Assembly: GCA_019638775.1 (NCBI GenBank) | Contig: JAHBTD010000001.1 | Coordinates: 930,001 to 994,000, forward strand | DNA from: Fimbriimonadaceae bacterium | GTDB taxonomy: Bacteria > Armatimonadota > Fimbriimonadia > Fimbriimonadales > Fimbriimonadaceae | Direction: 5' to 3' | Length of the DNA: 64,000 nucleotides | In this document: positions 7,933 through 16,026 of the stretch, in pieces | Layout: each line of letters begins with the position of its first letter | Numbering within the stretch: position 1 is the stretch's first letter | Made by a program: the position numbers and the translations under genes | The notes under the pieces: model-generated | The model's database searches: none | What the model saw: only the letters and a program-made list of their open reading frames with translations | What the model was told of the DNA's origin: nothing

Positions 7933-8266
7933 ATTTCTCACAGAGGCACAGAGAACCACAGAGTGCACGGAGGGGCATTGTGGCCCTCATCAGCTGAGTT
8001 GAAACCGAGGAACCTGAGGAAGAGAGGCTTCCTGTTAATGGGTGAAGTGTACTTCGGGCGCTGAATAGACTTACACAGGCCGTTCGTTCAATGCCCATGC
8101 AGCCCCATGTCCTCAGTGCTTTCAATTGGTATCTCTGTTCTCTGTAGTTCTGTGAGCAATCTGCCGTCACCACTCAGTACCCCTCTACTCCAGTAGGAGT
8201 CCCGACGGCCTCTACACCCCGCAGGTATCTGTGTGCTCTGTGGTCCTCTGTGCCTCTGTGAGAAAT
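7933..8266. repeat. inverted pair of CACAGAG-type repeats
   Basis: A tract rich in CACAGAG (TTCTCACAGAGGCACAGAG..., 7933-7970) recurs in inverted orientation at 8229-8266 (...CCTCTGTGCCTCTGTGAGAA). Related wording (GCGGAG / CTCCGCG) continues outward on both sides. About 260 bases of non-coding DNA lie between the arms, and I see no gene between 7890 and 8327. The repeat abuts the following GxxExxY gene. It could be a MITE-like or rearranged repeat unit. Confidence 0.55.
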
Positions 8267-8327
8267 GTTGAGCAACCTCCGCGAGAAACCGTTATCGAAT
8301 ACCTCGCTCTGTGAGAAACTACAGTTC

Positions 8328-8708
8328 ATGAACAAGGCCCGACTCAACGAGGTGACCGGCAAGATCGTGGACATTGCCTACAAAATCCACTCCCAGTACG
8401 GGCCAGGGTTGCTTGAATCTGCTTACCAGTCGCTGCTGGAATACGAGCTTTCCAAGGCAGGATTGCGGTTTGAATCCCAAAAGGCGATTCCGATCATCCA
8501 CGAAGGAGTCCACCTTGGTGATGGGTATCGAGCCGATCTTCTTGTCGAAGGGTTGGTCATTGTCGAAGTCAAGTCGATAGAAGCCATCGCCGACGTCCAC
8601 ATCAAGCAGATCCTGACTTATCTGCGATTGAGCGGCGTAAAGGTCGGGCTTTTGATCAATTTCAATACGGCGCTCATCAAAGAGGGCATCAAACGGCTGA
8701 TCCTATAG
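8328..8708 (+). CDS. GxxExxY family protein
   Basis: 126 residues starting at MNKARLNEVTGKIVDIAYKI. The defining motif GPGLLESAY and the downstream RADLLVEGLVIVEVKS, QILTYLRL and GLLINF elements match the GxxExxY family. Its ExK core resembles PD-(D/E)XK nuclease folds. The biochemical role is not established. The family is typically encoded singly among repeats, as here: the upstream 400 bases hold an inverted CACAGAG repeat. The open frame extends 63 bases upstream into that repeat, so the ATG at 8328 is used. Confidence 0.85.
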   Translation: MNKARLNEVTGKIVDIAYKIHSQYGPGLLESAYQSLLEYELSKAGLRFESQKAIPIIHEGVHLGDGYRADLLVEGLVIVEVKSIEAIADVHIKQILTYLRLSGVKVGLLINFNTALIKEGIKRLIL

Positions 8709-8789
8709 TTTTTATCATCGTGCAAGTCGCTTTATTGACGGAGCGGCACCCGTCCCTGGTTGAATCTCGCACTGAGATAGACTCACATC

Positions 8790-9725
8790 ATGAAGCGCGT
8801 TACGCTCGGACAGTCCGACCTCCAGGTCACCCGCCTTGCCTACGGATGCATGCGCATTGCCGGAACCTGGAACCCCGCCGACGTCGACGAAGGCCGCCGC
8901 AGCCACGCCTACGCCTGCATCAACGCCGCCATCAACGCCGGATACAACCTTTTCGACCACGCCGACATCTACTGCCGGGGCGAGTGTGAGCGGCTGTTCG
9001 GAGACGTCCTGCAAGCCCAGCCCGGACTGCGCGACCGTCTTCTCATCGCCACGAAATGCGGCATCCGCCAGCCCGCCGACCCCCACCCCGACTCACCCCA
9101 CAGATACGACTTCAGCAAGGAGCACATCCTGTGGTCGTGCGAAGAGTCGCTCAAGCGGCTGAGAGTAGACACCATCGACCTCTATCAGCTCCACCGCCCC
9201 GACGCGCTCATGAACCCTGAAGAGATCGGCGAGGCGTTCGTCAGGCTCCACGAACAGGGCAAGGTGCGCTGGTTCGGCGTCTCCAATTTCTATCCGTCCA
9301 GCGTCTCGGCCCTCCAGGCCGGACTCCCCTTCCCGATCGTCGTGAACCAGATCGAAGTCCACCTGCGCAGGCTCGACCCGATCTACGACGGAACGCTGGA
9401 CCAGTGTCTCCAAAAGAAGATCGTTCCGCTCTCCTGGAGCCCGCTCGGAGGAGGATTCTTCGTGCGAGACAACGACACGCCCGAAGTCCGTCAGCACGCC
9501 GAAAAGCTGATGGAGATGCTGATGTCGGTCGCCGAAAAGCACGAGACGACCTGGGCCGTCATCGCGCTGGCATGGCTGATGAAACACCCGAGCGGGATCA
9601 TCCCGATCGTCGGCTCAGCAAACCCGGACCGAATACGTGAGATGGTGCGCGCGGATGAGATTGAGATCGACCGTGAAGACTGGTACCGCATCTTCGTCGC
9701 CGCGAGGATGGAGCGGTTGCCGTAG
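8790..9725 (+). CDS. aldo/keto reductase
   Basis: 311 residues. Catalytic tetrad visible: Asp56, Tyr61, Lys89 (LIATKCG) and His135 (YQLHRPD), followed by the WFGVSNF and NQIEVH strands and the NADPH-binding IIPIVGSANPDRI near the C-terminus. The LGQSDLQVTRLAYGCMRIAGTW start resembles the YdhF-like group. It probably reduces small aldehydes or ketones in the cytosol; no neighbour suggests a substrate. It is followed directly by a heptanucleotide repeat array. Confidence 0.9.
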   Translation: MKRVTLGQSDLQVTRLAYGCMRIAGTWNPADVDEGRRSHAYACINAAINAGYNLFDHADIYCRGECERLFGDVLQAQPGLRDRLLIATKCGIRQPADPHPDSPHRYDFSKEHILWSCEESLKRLRVDTIDLYQLHRPDALMNPEEIGEAFVRLHEQGKVRWFGVSNFYPSSVSALQAGLPFPIVVNQIEVHLRRLDPIYDGTLDQCLQKKIVPLSWSPLGGGFFVRDNDTPEVRQHAEKLMEMLMSVAEKHETTWAVIALAWLMKHPSGIIPIVGSANPDRIREMVRADEIEIDREDWYRIFVAARMERLP

Positions 9726-9731
9726 CAGAAG

Positions 9732-9854
<123 letters not shown>

Positions 9855-9896
9855 TTTCAGACGTCGTTGTGCTGCCAAACTGCCTCTTGATCTAGC

Positions 9897-9902
9897 TATA
9901 AT
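9897..9902 (+). promoter_or_regulatory. -10 box ahead of the cobalamin riboswitch
   Basis: A perfect TATAAT just upstream of the predicted riboswitch P1 stem. No good -35 is seen at 17 bases. The position agrees with a transcript starting close to 9908, at the riboswitch 5' edge. Confidence 0.5.
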
Positions 9903-9908
9903 CTCTCA

Positions 9909-10086
9909 ATCGCGAAGGCCGCTCTGTCGTGGAGTGGTTGAAACGGGGAAAGTCCGGTGAGATCCCGGCGCTGTGCCGCAACGGAAATGATTCCATTGAC
10001 GATTGCAGATTGACGATTTGAACCCAAATCCAAAATCGTAAATCCAAAATCGAAAATGAGTTTAGCCCGAATGCCCTCTTTGCGAT
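9909..10086 (+). ncRNA. cobalamin riboswitch, with repeat-derived insertion
   Basis: The core GGGGAAAGTCCGGTGAGAT / CCCGGCGCTGTGCCGCAACGG (9945-9984) matches the conserved cobalamin aptamer core GGGAA-n-GGTGaaAnnCC-n-GCtG-n-CCCGCAACtG. A 3' segment AGCCCGAATGCCC (10064-10076) stands in for the B12 box. The closing P1 helix pairs ATCGCGAAG (9909-9917) with CTTTGCGAT (10078-10086), 9 pairs with one GU. Between the core and the B12-box segment lies an AT-rich hairpin-forming repeat (about 9994-10055), apparently an expansion of a variable arm. It stands about 190 bases upstream of a prepilin-like gene, not of a B12 synthesis or uptake gene. A TATAAT precedes it. Confidence 0.8.
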
Positions 10087-10163
10087 CGAAATCTGATCGG
10101 TCACCTACGAGCATAGGGCCAAGGCAGAGGGCGTGCACCGCCCAACCCCTTCCTCTCTCGTCG

Positions 10164-10198
10164 ATGACCCCCAACGGCCTGCTTGGCTCTGGGGTCAT
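10164..10198 (+). promoter_or_regulatory. leader hairpin between riboswitch and prepilin gene
   Basis: Perfect 8-bp stem ATGACCCC (10164-10171) / GGGGTCAT (10191-10198) with a 19-base loop. No U-tract follows, so it is not a classical terminator. It may be part of the expression platform linking the aptamer to translation of the gene at 10280. Its alternative pairings were not computed. Confidence 0.35.
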
Positions 10199-10279
10199 TG
10201 CGTGCGAGGCTTTGCCACATTGGCGAGCTTCGCAAGCCGTTACCCCCATTGCCAAAGTCGGCTGCACAAGGAGGTATCG

Positions 10280-11044
10280 GTGAAAAAACACAACAAAGCA
10301 TTTACCCTCATTGAGCTTCTCGTCGTCATTGCGATCATCGCGATCCTGGCGGCTATTCTCTTCCCTGTCTTTGCTCAAGCCAAGTCGGCGGCAAAGAAAA
10401 CACAATCCGTCTCTAACCTCAAGCAGATCGGCCTTGCCTGGCAGATGTATGCAGGCGACTACGATGACGTCTGCATGAGGGTGCGCACCTGGGACAGCGC
10501 AAAATCCTACTACTGGTGGGGCAGCTTCGACGGGACGACACTCCGGGAGAGTGAAGGGCTGCTCTTCCCTTACACCAAAAACAAGGGCATCCAAAGCGAC
10601 CCGACGTTCGCGGACACCCTGCGCACGGTGATCGGATTCACGGGATACGCCTATAACTACAGCTATCTAAGCCCTTCGTCATACGCTCCGCCGACATGGG
10701 ATGAGGTTCCGTCACCCGTCTTAATGTCGCAGGTCGGGAGCGTGTCTGACACTGTCGCCTTTGCCACGAGCGCAAGAGTTAACAACTGGTCGTTTTCATC
10801 GCCGGTTGTTGAGGGGAACACCTATTTGGAGCCCCCTTCTTCGGACTTTCCCACCTTCCAGGGTCGACATAGTTCTCGTGGGGCCGTGCTGTGGTGCGAT
10901 GGACATGTGAGTACATTCACACCCACCTATCGCAGCGGCACGTTCGGTTATGGCAACGATGCTGCCGTGTTCAAGCGGTTTCTTGTGGGTGATATCGACA
11001 AAGATGGAGACTTTACTACCGACGAGCTCTTCGATCTCGAATAG
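10280..11044 (+). CDS. prepilin-type protein with H-X9-DG C-terminus
   Basis: 254 residues from a GTG start with AAGGAG seven bases upstream. The short basic leader VKKHNKA precedes the type IV prepilin cleavage motif [19 protein letters not shown], with Glu five residues after the Phe. The C-terminal region has [19 protein letters not shown], the H-X9-DG signature of DUF1559-like proteins that are abundant in planctomycetes and Armatimonadota. Probably a pseudopilin or surface fibre subunit. The open frame extends 49 codons upstream through the leader, but that stretch has no coding character. A cobalamin riboswitch lies in the leader and probably controls it. Confidence 0.85.
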   Translation: MKKHNKAFTLIELLVVIAIIAILAAILFPVFAQAKSAAKKTQSVSNLKQIGLAWQMYAGDYDDVCMRVRTWDSAKSYYWWGSFDGTTLRESEGLLFPYTKNKGIQSDPTFADTLRTVIGFTGYAYNYSYLSPSSYAPPTWDEVPSPVLMSQVGSVSDTVAFATSARVNNWSFSSPVVEGNTYLEPPSSDFPTFQGRHSSRGAVLWCDGHVSTFTPTYRSGTFGYGNDAAVFKRFLVGDIDKDGDFTTDELFDLE

Positions 11045-11144
11045 TGGAGTCGGTGGGTGCCTCAGGGCTTCTCGCCCGGAGGCACCTGCTTCAGAAGCCA
11101 TCTTGTCCAGTAACCGAGTTCCTTTTTGAGATACGCTTCTGCTT

Positions 11145-11939
11145 ATGGACTTGGGAATTGCTGGCAAGGTGGCGATGGTCGCGGCGGGATCGAAGGGGAT
11201 CGGGCGGGCGACAGCGAAACTCTTGGCGCAAGAGGGGTGCCACGTGTCGATCTGCGGGCGTGATGAAACCAGCCTCCGGGCTGCCCAAGCCCGAATCCTC
11301 ACAGACTCAAATGGCGCAAAGGTTCATATCTGTCAAGCCGACGTGACCCAAAGCAGCGACCTTGAGCGTTGGTTTGGCCTCACTGTTGACGAGCTTGGGC
11401 CAGCGAGCATTCTTGTCACCAATACCGGCGGTCCACCGGCCGGGCTCGTCGATTCGCTTACAGACGAACAATGGCAGCTCGGTTTCGATTCCACAATCAT
11501 GAACATCGTACGGCTATGCCGTCTTGCGGTCCCAACTATGAAAGCGAGCAGTTTTGGGCGGATCGTCCATATCACTTCTTTGGTCGCCAAGGAGCCTAGC
11601 CAGCTCCTTGCCATTAGCTCCACTCTGCGAGCTGGAATTATGGGCTTGATCCGAGTCCAGGCAACCGAGTACGCGGAGCACAACATCACTGTGAACGGCG
11701 TACTGCCTGGGCACACGCTTACGGACCGCCAAACACACCTCGCCGAGATTCGCGCTGAACGAGAGGGGATTACGGTTGATCAGGCCCTGCAGAATCAGGC
11801 TGCAGCCGTACCGATGAAGCGACTTGCCGATGCGGATGAGATTGCGGCGGCGATCGTCTTTCTGTGCTCGATGCAAGCGGGTTACGTTACGGGAACGAAT
11901 CTATTGGTGGATGGTGGGTTGACGAAGGGATTGGCATAG
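11145..11939 (+). CDS. SDR family oxidoreductase lacking the YxxxK pair
   Basis: 264 residues. The Rossmann N-terminus AGSKGIGRATA (14-24), NTGGPP (93-98, in place of NNAG) and catalytic Ser145 (HITS) are typical of 3-oxoacyl-ACP reductase-like SDRs, as is the C-terminal GYVTGTNLLVDGG. At the position of the catalytic Tyr-xxx-Lys there is Ser158-xxx-Arg162 (AISSTLRAG). An SDR branch with this replacement is known, and its chemistry is less certain. Cytosolic NAD(P)H-dependent oxidoreductase by fold; substrate unknown. Single gene, followed by repeats. Confidence 0.85.
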   Translation: MDLGIAGKVAMVAAGSKGIGRATAKLLAQEGCHVSICGRDETSLRAAQARILTDSNGAKVHICQADVTQSSDLERWFGLTVDELGPASILVTNTGGPPAGLVDSLTDEQWQLGFDSTIMNIVRLCRLAVPTMKASSFGRIVHITSLVAKEPSQLLAISSTLRAGIMGLIRVQATEYAEHNITVNGVLPGHTLTDRQTHLAEIRAEREGITVDQALQNQAAAVPMKRLADADEIAAAIVFLCSMQAGYVTGTNLLVDGGLTKGLA

Positions 11940-11984
11940 CTTCCGAGCCTTCCTTTGTTTGAGTGGAGTGTGCTGAGGGGTTGG

Positions 11985-12245
11985 CTCCAGATGCATCCTT
12001 TGGAGGCTAAGACGGCATGAGCTGCATCCCGAACTTACGGGCTCCTGTCTACGTCACCCTCACCCCGTTCGCTACGCTCTCGGACCTCCCCCCTCAAGGG
12101 GGAGGAATCGTAAACTGCCTCCAGATGCGTCATTTTGGGGGCTAAGACAGCGTTTGCCGCATCCCGAGCTTACCGACTCCCGTCAACGTCACCCCCACCC
12201 CGTTCGCTACGCTCTCGGACCTCCCCCCCTCAAGGGGGAGGAATC
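11985..12245. repeat. two tandem copies of a ~126-bp intergenic repeat
   Basis: Copies at 11985-12109 and 12119-12245 share CTCCAGATGC, GGCTAAGAC, GCATCCCGA, ACCCCGTTCGCTACGCTCTC and a CCTCCCCCCTCAAGGGGGAGG hairpin, ending in GAATC. The GGAGG hairpin could fold in RNA from either strand. A related hairpin (CCCCCTCCTC...GAGGAGGGGG) is at about 12311-12350. The 426 bases between the SDR and the MetE-like gene hold nothing else I recognise. Confidence 0.85.
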
Positions 12246-12365
12246 CTGGCGTGTATCTACACGTGTCATTTGGACGCTAACTGTAATCTCCTGTCAGTCT
12301 CCACCCCCTGCCCCCTCCTCATTAAGTCTTCGACATTAACGAGGAGGGGGTTCTGGGAGATTGAT

Positions 12366-13514
12366 TTAGGCGTACTTAGTGCGCAAGTTCTGGGCTGCTG
12401 CGACGATGTTCCGCATCTTGTTCGCAGCAATTTCGTCCTCGTTGACTGGGCGCATCGAGAATGTGGCAAAGCCGCAATCGGGATTTAAGAACAGCTTCTC
12501 TTTAGGAATGACCTTCAGCGCTTCTTCGACGCGGGAGACGATCTGCTCGACCGATTCGACGTCTTCGGTGCGTGGGTTAACGACGCCGTATCCCAACTCC
12601 TTGCCGGGAATGGCGATGAGGTCGCCCGCTCTCGGGGTTGCGTATTCGAGTACGAATTGAGGCACATTCATCTGCTCAAGTGAGGGCAGCAACGGGCGGT
12701 AGTTGCCCTGAAGTAAGGTCGATTCGTCTTGGCTCCAATTGCCCCGGCAGATATGAAGACCGGTTCGAACATTTCCAGCTGCCTTGATGACACGATTGAT
12801 GAGAGAAACGGCAAACTCCAGTTCTTCGGCGGGGTCTTTGCGCGACGCCAAAGCCGCACACATAAACGTCCGGGTTTGGCCCTGAGTGAATACCAACTCC
12901 GTCAGGATCGGCTCGTCGAACTGAATGAAGTCGGCACCCTCCTTTACAAGCGCCTCCACCTCACGGCTCAATATCTCCACCACATCTTCACCGAGCTCCT
13001 CTTTGGAGGCGTAATATTTCGAGGCAACTTCGGGCACCCACATCGCCCGAGTGAGGATATAGGGGCCGGGCAGCGGGATTTTAACGGGCTTGTCCGTATG
13101 CTCCTTCACGAACCGAAGCTCATTCAGTGCGAGCGGCTCTCTTTGCTTGACCTTGCCGACGCACGTCGGGTTACTGATGGCATAGGAGGGCACGTCGAGC
13201 GTTTGGAGAAGCCGCTCAAATCCGGCCTTATCCTCCACATAGTCGAGCATCTCGCCGAGGGACATGAGCTGCACGCCTTCCAGCTTTTCCGCAACGAAGG
13301 AGTAGAAGTTATCTCGACGCTGCTCGCCATCGGTGACGATATCAACTCCAATCTCTTCTTGGAGCTTGAGGAGGCGAGCTACCTCGCCATCGGCAACCTT
13401 GTTGAACTCTGAAGACGTTATTCGCCCTGCTCGCTTCGCCTTTTGGGCTTTGAGCAGTTCCGACCGTCGAGGCCAAGAGCCGACCATCGTTACTGGGAAA
13501 AGCGGCAGGCTCAT
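12366..13514 (-). CDS. MetE C-terminal-type (core) methionine synthase
   Basis: 382 residues, the length of stand-alone core-MetE proteins rather than the two-domain MetE. Landmarks: TMVGSWPR near the start, DIVTDGEQRRDNF, DFIQFDEP, zinc ligands in GLHICRGNW (His and Cys) and LNPDCGFATF (Cys), and VNPRTEDVESVEQI. The family transfers a methyl group to a thiol via zinc. Core forms without the N-terminal half may take the methyl from a corrinoid or another donor. Last gene of a minus-strand operon; its start overlaps the preceding PhnD-like stop by four bases. Confidence 0.85.
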   Translation of the reverse strand: MSLPLFPVTMVGSWPRRSELLKAQKAKRAGRITSSEFNKVADGEVARLLKLQEEIGVDIVTDGEQRRDNFYSFVAEKLEGVQLMSLGEMLDYVEDKAGFERLLQTLDVPSYAISNPTCVGKVKQREPLALNELRFVKEHTDKPVKIPLPGPYILTRAMWVPEVASKYYASKEELGEDVVEILSREVEALVKEGADFIQFDEPILTELVFTQGQTRTFMCAALASRKDPAEELEFAVSLINRVIKAAGNVRTGLHICRGNWSQDESTLLQGNYRPLLPSLEQMNVPQFVLEYATPRAGDLIAIPGKELGYGVVNPRTEDVESVEQIVSRVEEALKVIPKEKLFLNPDCGFATFSMRPVNEDEIAANKMRNIVAAAQNLRTKYA

Positions 13515-14323
13515 TTGAAGAACCCTTGTCTTGTTACAGCGTCTTCAAGTTGCCAGAACCCGGTGGTTCGCCCCTCTTGCCACTCCTTCAACCCCTCCAT
13601 GTCCATCATCTCTTTGTGCTCTGGATTGTCGTAGCTCATCGAATGCAGGACCTTCAACCAGTCCGATTCGGTGGATGAATCGAAGCCGTCGCGGACGGTA
13701 AAGACGCAGTGGTCGAACGGGGGAGTCGTGGCGAGGATTTTGTACTTTGCTGGGTCAGCCGTTCCGTCCGACGACCAGAGTCCCCAGTTCAAATCCAGCA
13801 CACACGTAGCATCGGCGTTGCCGTCCATCAAGCATTGCAAGGCGTCACGCTCACCGCCAACATGGTCCCCATGCTTGCCGACCAAAACGTCGAACCTCTT
13901 GACGAAGAAGTCGCGGCCCGGTTCCAGGCCAGCGTCTTGCATGAGTCTAATCGGGATGAGCGTAGCTTGCGGAGAATCTTTCGCTCCAGTTGCCAGGGTC
14001 TTGCCCCGAAGGTCTTGCAGGGCATTGATGCCGCTGTCTGCCTTGACGACGATATGCGTCACCCGATCGCGATCGGTGTCGCGCATGGCAATGGCTCGGC
14101 ACTGTGAACCGGAACGGTGTTGGGCATCGACCCACGCCAGCGGTGAATTCCATGCGATGTCGATCTGGTCGTTCAGCAGAGCGGTGACAAGCTGTTCGTA
14201 GTTGCTGTAGAACACGTAGTCGATATCACAGCCGTTCTCAACAAAGTACTTTTTGATGATCTCCCAGATGGAGACGACCTTCGGGTCATAGGCGACTGCG
14301 CCGACCAAAACAGTTTTTGCCAT
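13511..14323 (-). CDS. PhnD-like substrate-binding protein without signal peptide
   Basis: 270 residues. The fold markers of phosphate/phosphonate ABC-transporter binding proteins are present: VGAVAYDPKVVSIWEII, QIDIAWNSPLAWVDA, DLRGKTLATGAKDSPQATLIP and FTVRDGFD. No signal peptide or lipobox precedes them, and no permease or ATPase gene is adjacent. It therefore probably acts in the cytosol as a ligand-binding or enzyme-accessory protein. The ATG at 14323 has GGAG upstream and overlaps the acyl-CoA dehydrogenase stop (TAATG), implying translational coupling. Confidence 0.75.
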   Translation of the reverse strand: MAKTVLVGAVAYDPKVVSIWEIIKKYFVENGCDIDYVFYSNYEQLVTALLNDQIDIAWNSPLAWVDAQHRSGSQCRAIAMRDTDRDRVTHIVVKADSGINALQDLRGKTLATGAKDSPQATLIPIRLMQDAGLEPGRDFFVKRFDVLVGKHGDHVGGERDALQCLMDGNADATCVLDLNWGLWSSDGTADPAKYKILATTPPFDHCVFTVRDGFDSSTESDWLKVLHSMSYDNPEHKEMMDMEGLKEWQEGRTTGFWQLEDAVTRQGFFK

Positions 14324-15459
14324 TAGAACAACTCCATTCCGCAAAGCGCTTTGCCTATGAAGTCGTGAAGGACGTCGGAAGTGGGGGCCATGACACTCAT
14401 CGCGCGTGCATCCCTAAAGGATCGCTCGATGCCTAGTTGCTTGCTGAATGCCGCGCCTCCGCATGCCTTCATCGCCAGGTCCGTCACGTCCATAGCGGCA
14501 TCCCCTGCCATCGCTTTCGACTGCAAAATGTGAAGCATCGCAGTGGGAGCACCGGATTCAGCAGCATCGATGGAGGAGGCGAGCAGCGCTCGCGCCTTGT
14601 CGGTTTCGATTCTCATTTGAGCAAGCCGGACCCGAAGGTTCGGAAGGTCGGCAAGCTTGGAACCAAGATGCTCGAACTTATTGCCGGTTAGGTGCTTCGC
14701 CGTAGCCTGCACAGCGCCCTCAGCCACGCCGACCGAGACAGCCGCGTTGCCAAGCTGGAACTGTGGCAAGACAATGCCCATCATCATGCCAAAGGCCTGG
14801 TCGGGCTCGCTTAATCGTCTTGATGTGGGGACTTTGCAGTTCTCCAGCGTCATGGGAGCGCTGGCATTTCCCCGCATGCCTAAGGCGTCCCACGGCCCAG
14901 CAACGCTGAATCCGTCGTCGGATTTAAGGACGAGTACCAGGTCGATACCGGAGTAGGTGCCGGTCGTCGCGACATAGCCGTCGGCATGGCCCGCCGAGGT
15001 GACCCACGATTTCTTCGCGTTTAACGTTATCTGCCCTTCGCTTTCGGTTGACCTGCTCACGGGCGCCCAGAAGTGGCTGCGTGATCCCGCTTCGCTCCAA
15101 GCAAGGGTCGTCAGGTGTTTTCCTTTGGCGGCTTCGCGGAGATGATCGCCGGCAACTTCTGGCTTGGCGCTATAGACAGTCAGGCCACAGAGATGCATCA
15201 GATAGACCATCGCTGTGGAGGCACACGCCTGGGCAACCTCGTCCAGAACGGCAGCGGAACACCGCAACCCTGCGCCCATGCCGCCGAAGTCCTTCGATAT
15301 GGTCAGGCCCATCAGCCCGGAATCACCCAGCGCTTGAAGTCCTGCGGCTGGGAACTGGCTTTGACTGTCTACAGTCTCTGCGTTCGGTCTAATGACCTCA
15401 TTGACTACTTTGCGGGCGGTATCTACGATGGCGAGTTCTTCAGAGTTAAGTCGGTACAT
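14323..15459 (-). CDS. acyl-CoA dehydrogenase family protein
   Basis: 378 residues, usual length. N-terminal helical domain (ELAIVDTARKVVNEVIRPNAE), the FAD-domain motif LAWSEAGSRSHFWAPV, KKSWVTSAGHADGYV, and a C-terminal helical bundle ending MKACGGAAFSKQLGIERSFRDARA. The catalytic Glu of classical enzymes is not obvious. Some family members instead act as flavin-dependent monooxygenases, as in sulfur scavenging. The neighbours (OsmC, PhnD-like, core MetE) do not suggest fatty-acid oxidation; a role in organosulfur metabolism is a guess. Second gene of the operon, six bases after the OsmC stop. Confidence 0.8.
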   Translation of the reverse strand: MYRLNSEELAIVDTARKVVNEVIRPNAETVDSQSQFPAAGLQALGDSGLMGLTISKDFGGMGAGLRCSAAVLDEVAQACASTAMVYLMHLCGLTVYSAKPEVAGDHLREAAKGKHLTTLAWSEAGSRSHFWAPVSRSTESEGQITLNAKKSWVTSAGHADGYVATTGTYSGIDLVLVLKSDDGFSVAGPWDALGMRGNASAPMTLENCKVPTSRRLSEPDQAFGMMMGIVLPQFQLGNAAVSVGVAEGAVQATAKHLTGNKFEHLGSKLADLPNLRVRLAQMRIETDKARALLASSIDAAESGAPTAMLHILQSKAMAGDAAMDVTDLAMKACGGAAFSKQLGIERSFRDARAMSVMAPTSDVLHDFIGKALCGMELF

Positions 15460-15465
15460 AGCGAA

Positions 15466-15918
15466 TCACATATGGCGAAAGGTGACATGCACCTTTGCGC
15501 TTTTTGAGAAGGTTTGGAACAGCGACGATGAGCGCAAGGCTTCTTCCCATGCGCTCTCCACGACGGAGTCGTCGCCGTCTGTCGATGCAAAAAATGAGAT
15601 GTCGATGGCTTCGATTGCGGGGTTTCCTTCCTCCCCGATTACACCGGCCGCGACCATCGGGCTGTGCAGGTCGGCAAAGAGGGTTGCCTCCATTGCGTCC
15701 ACCAACACCCGCCTACGGGTGAGGGAACGCTCGAAGCAGCCGTTGATATCAGCGGCAAGAGCGCCGAGTATCGTTTGGATTGGATCGGGGGCGGATTCGA
15801 CCCCGGAAGTGGAGACACGCGACAGAATATTCAGGCTGGATTTGCCAGCGAACACTGTCGAGAGATTGCGAGCGGCACGGACCCGTACCGACCAGCGCGG
15901 ATTCACGCAGGCCCCCAT
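15466..15918 (-). CDS. OsmC-like protein
   Basis: About 150 residues. The pattern DPIQTILGALAADINGCFERSL, a strand pair around EATLFADL, and the end SSSLFQTFSKSAKVHVTF match the OsmC/Ohr fold. One conserved Cys is visible (GCFE); the second resolving Cys appears absent. OsmC proteins reduce organic hydroperoxides or persulfide-like substrates. The start is uncertain: the open frame extends to 16134, but that part runs antisense to a terminator and into the next gene, so the ATG at 15918 is used. First gene of a four-gene operon. Confidence 0.7.
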   Translation of the reverse strand: MGACVNPRWSVRVRAARNLSTVFAGKSSLNILSRVSTSGVESAPDPIQTILGALAADINGCFERSLTRRRVLVDAMEATLFADLHSPMVAAGVIGEEGNPAIEAIDISFFASTDGDDSVVESAWEEALRSSSLFQTFSKSAKVHVTFRHM

Positions 15919-16026
15919 CGAGATAATGGGATATAGGGTCGCATTGCCCTTTAGTCTACGTGATCTGCGTTTGGGTTTACACCCACCAGGCTCCACGAGG
16001 TGGTTGTTCTTGCAAAGACCTGAGTC

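Noticed and set aside
10164-10198. Intrinsic terminator in the riboswitch leader
   Set aside because: The stem is good, but no U-tract follows; it was kept only as a leader hairpin.
10133-10279. N-terminal extension of the prepilin protein
   Set aside because: The upstream part of the open frame covers leader hairpins, and the GTG at 10280 has AAGGAG and starts a normal prepilin leader peptide.
12135-12488. Plus-strand open frame over the intergenic repeat
   Set aside because: It is made of repeat sequence and the antisense of the MetE-like gene; no family resemblance.
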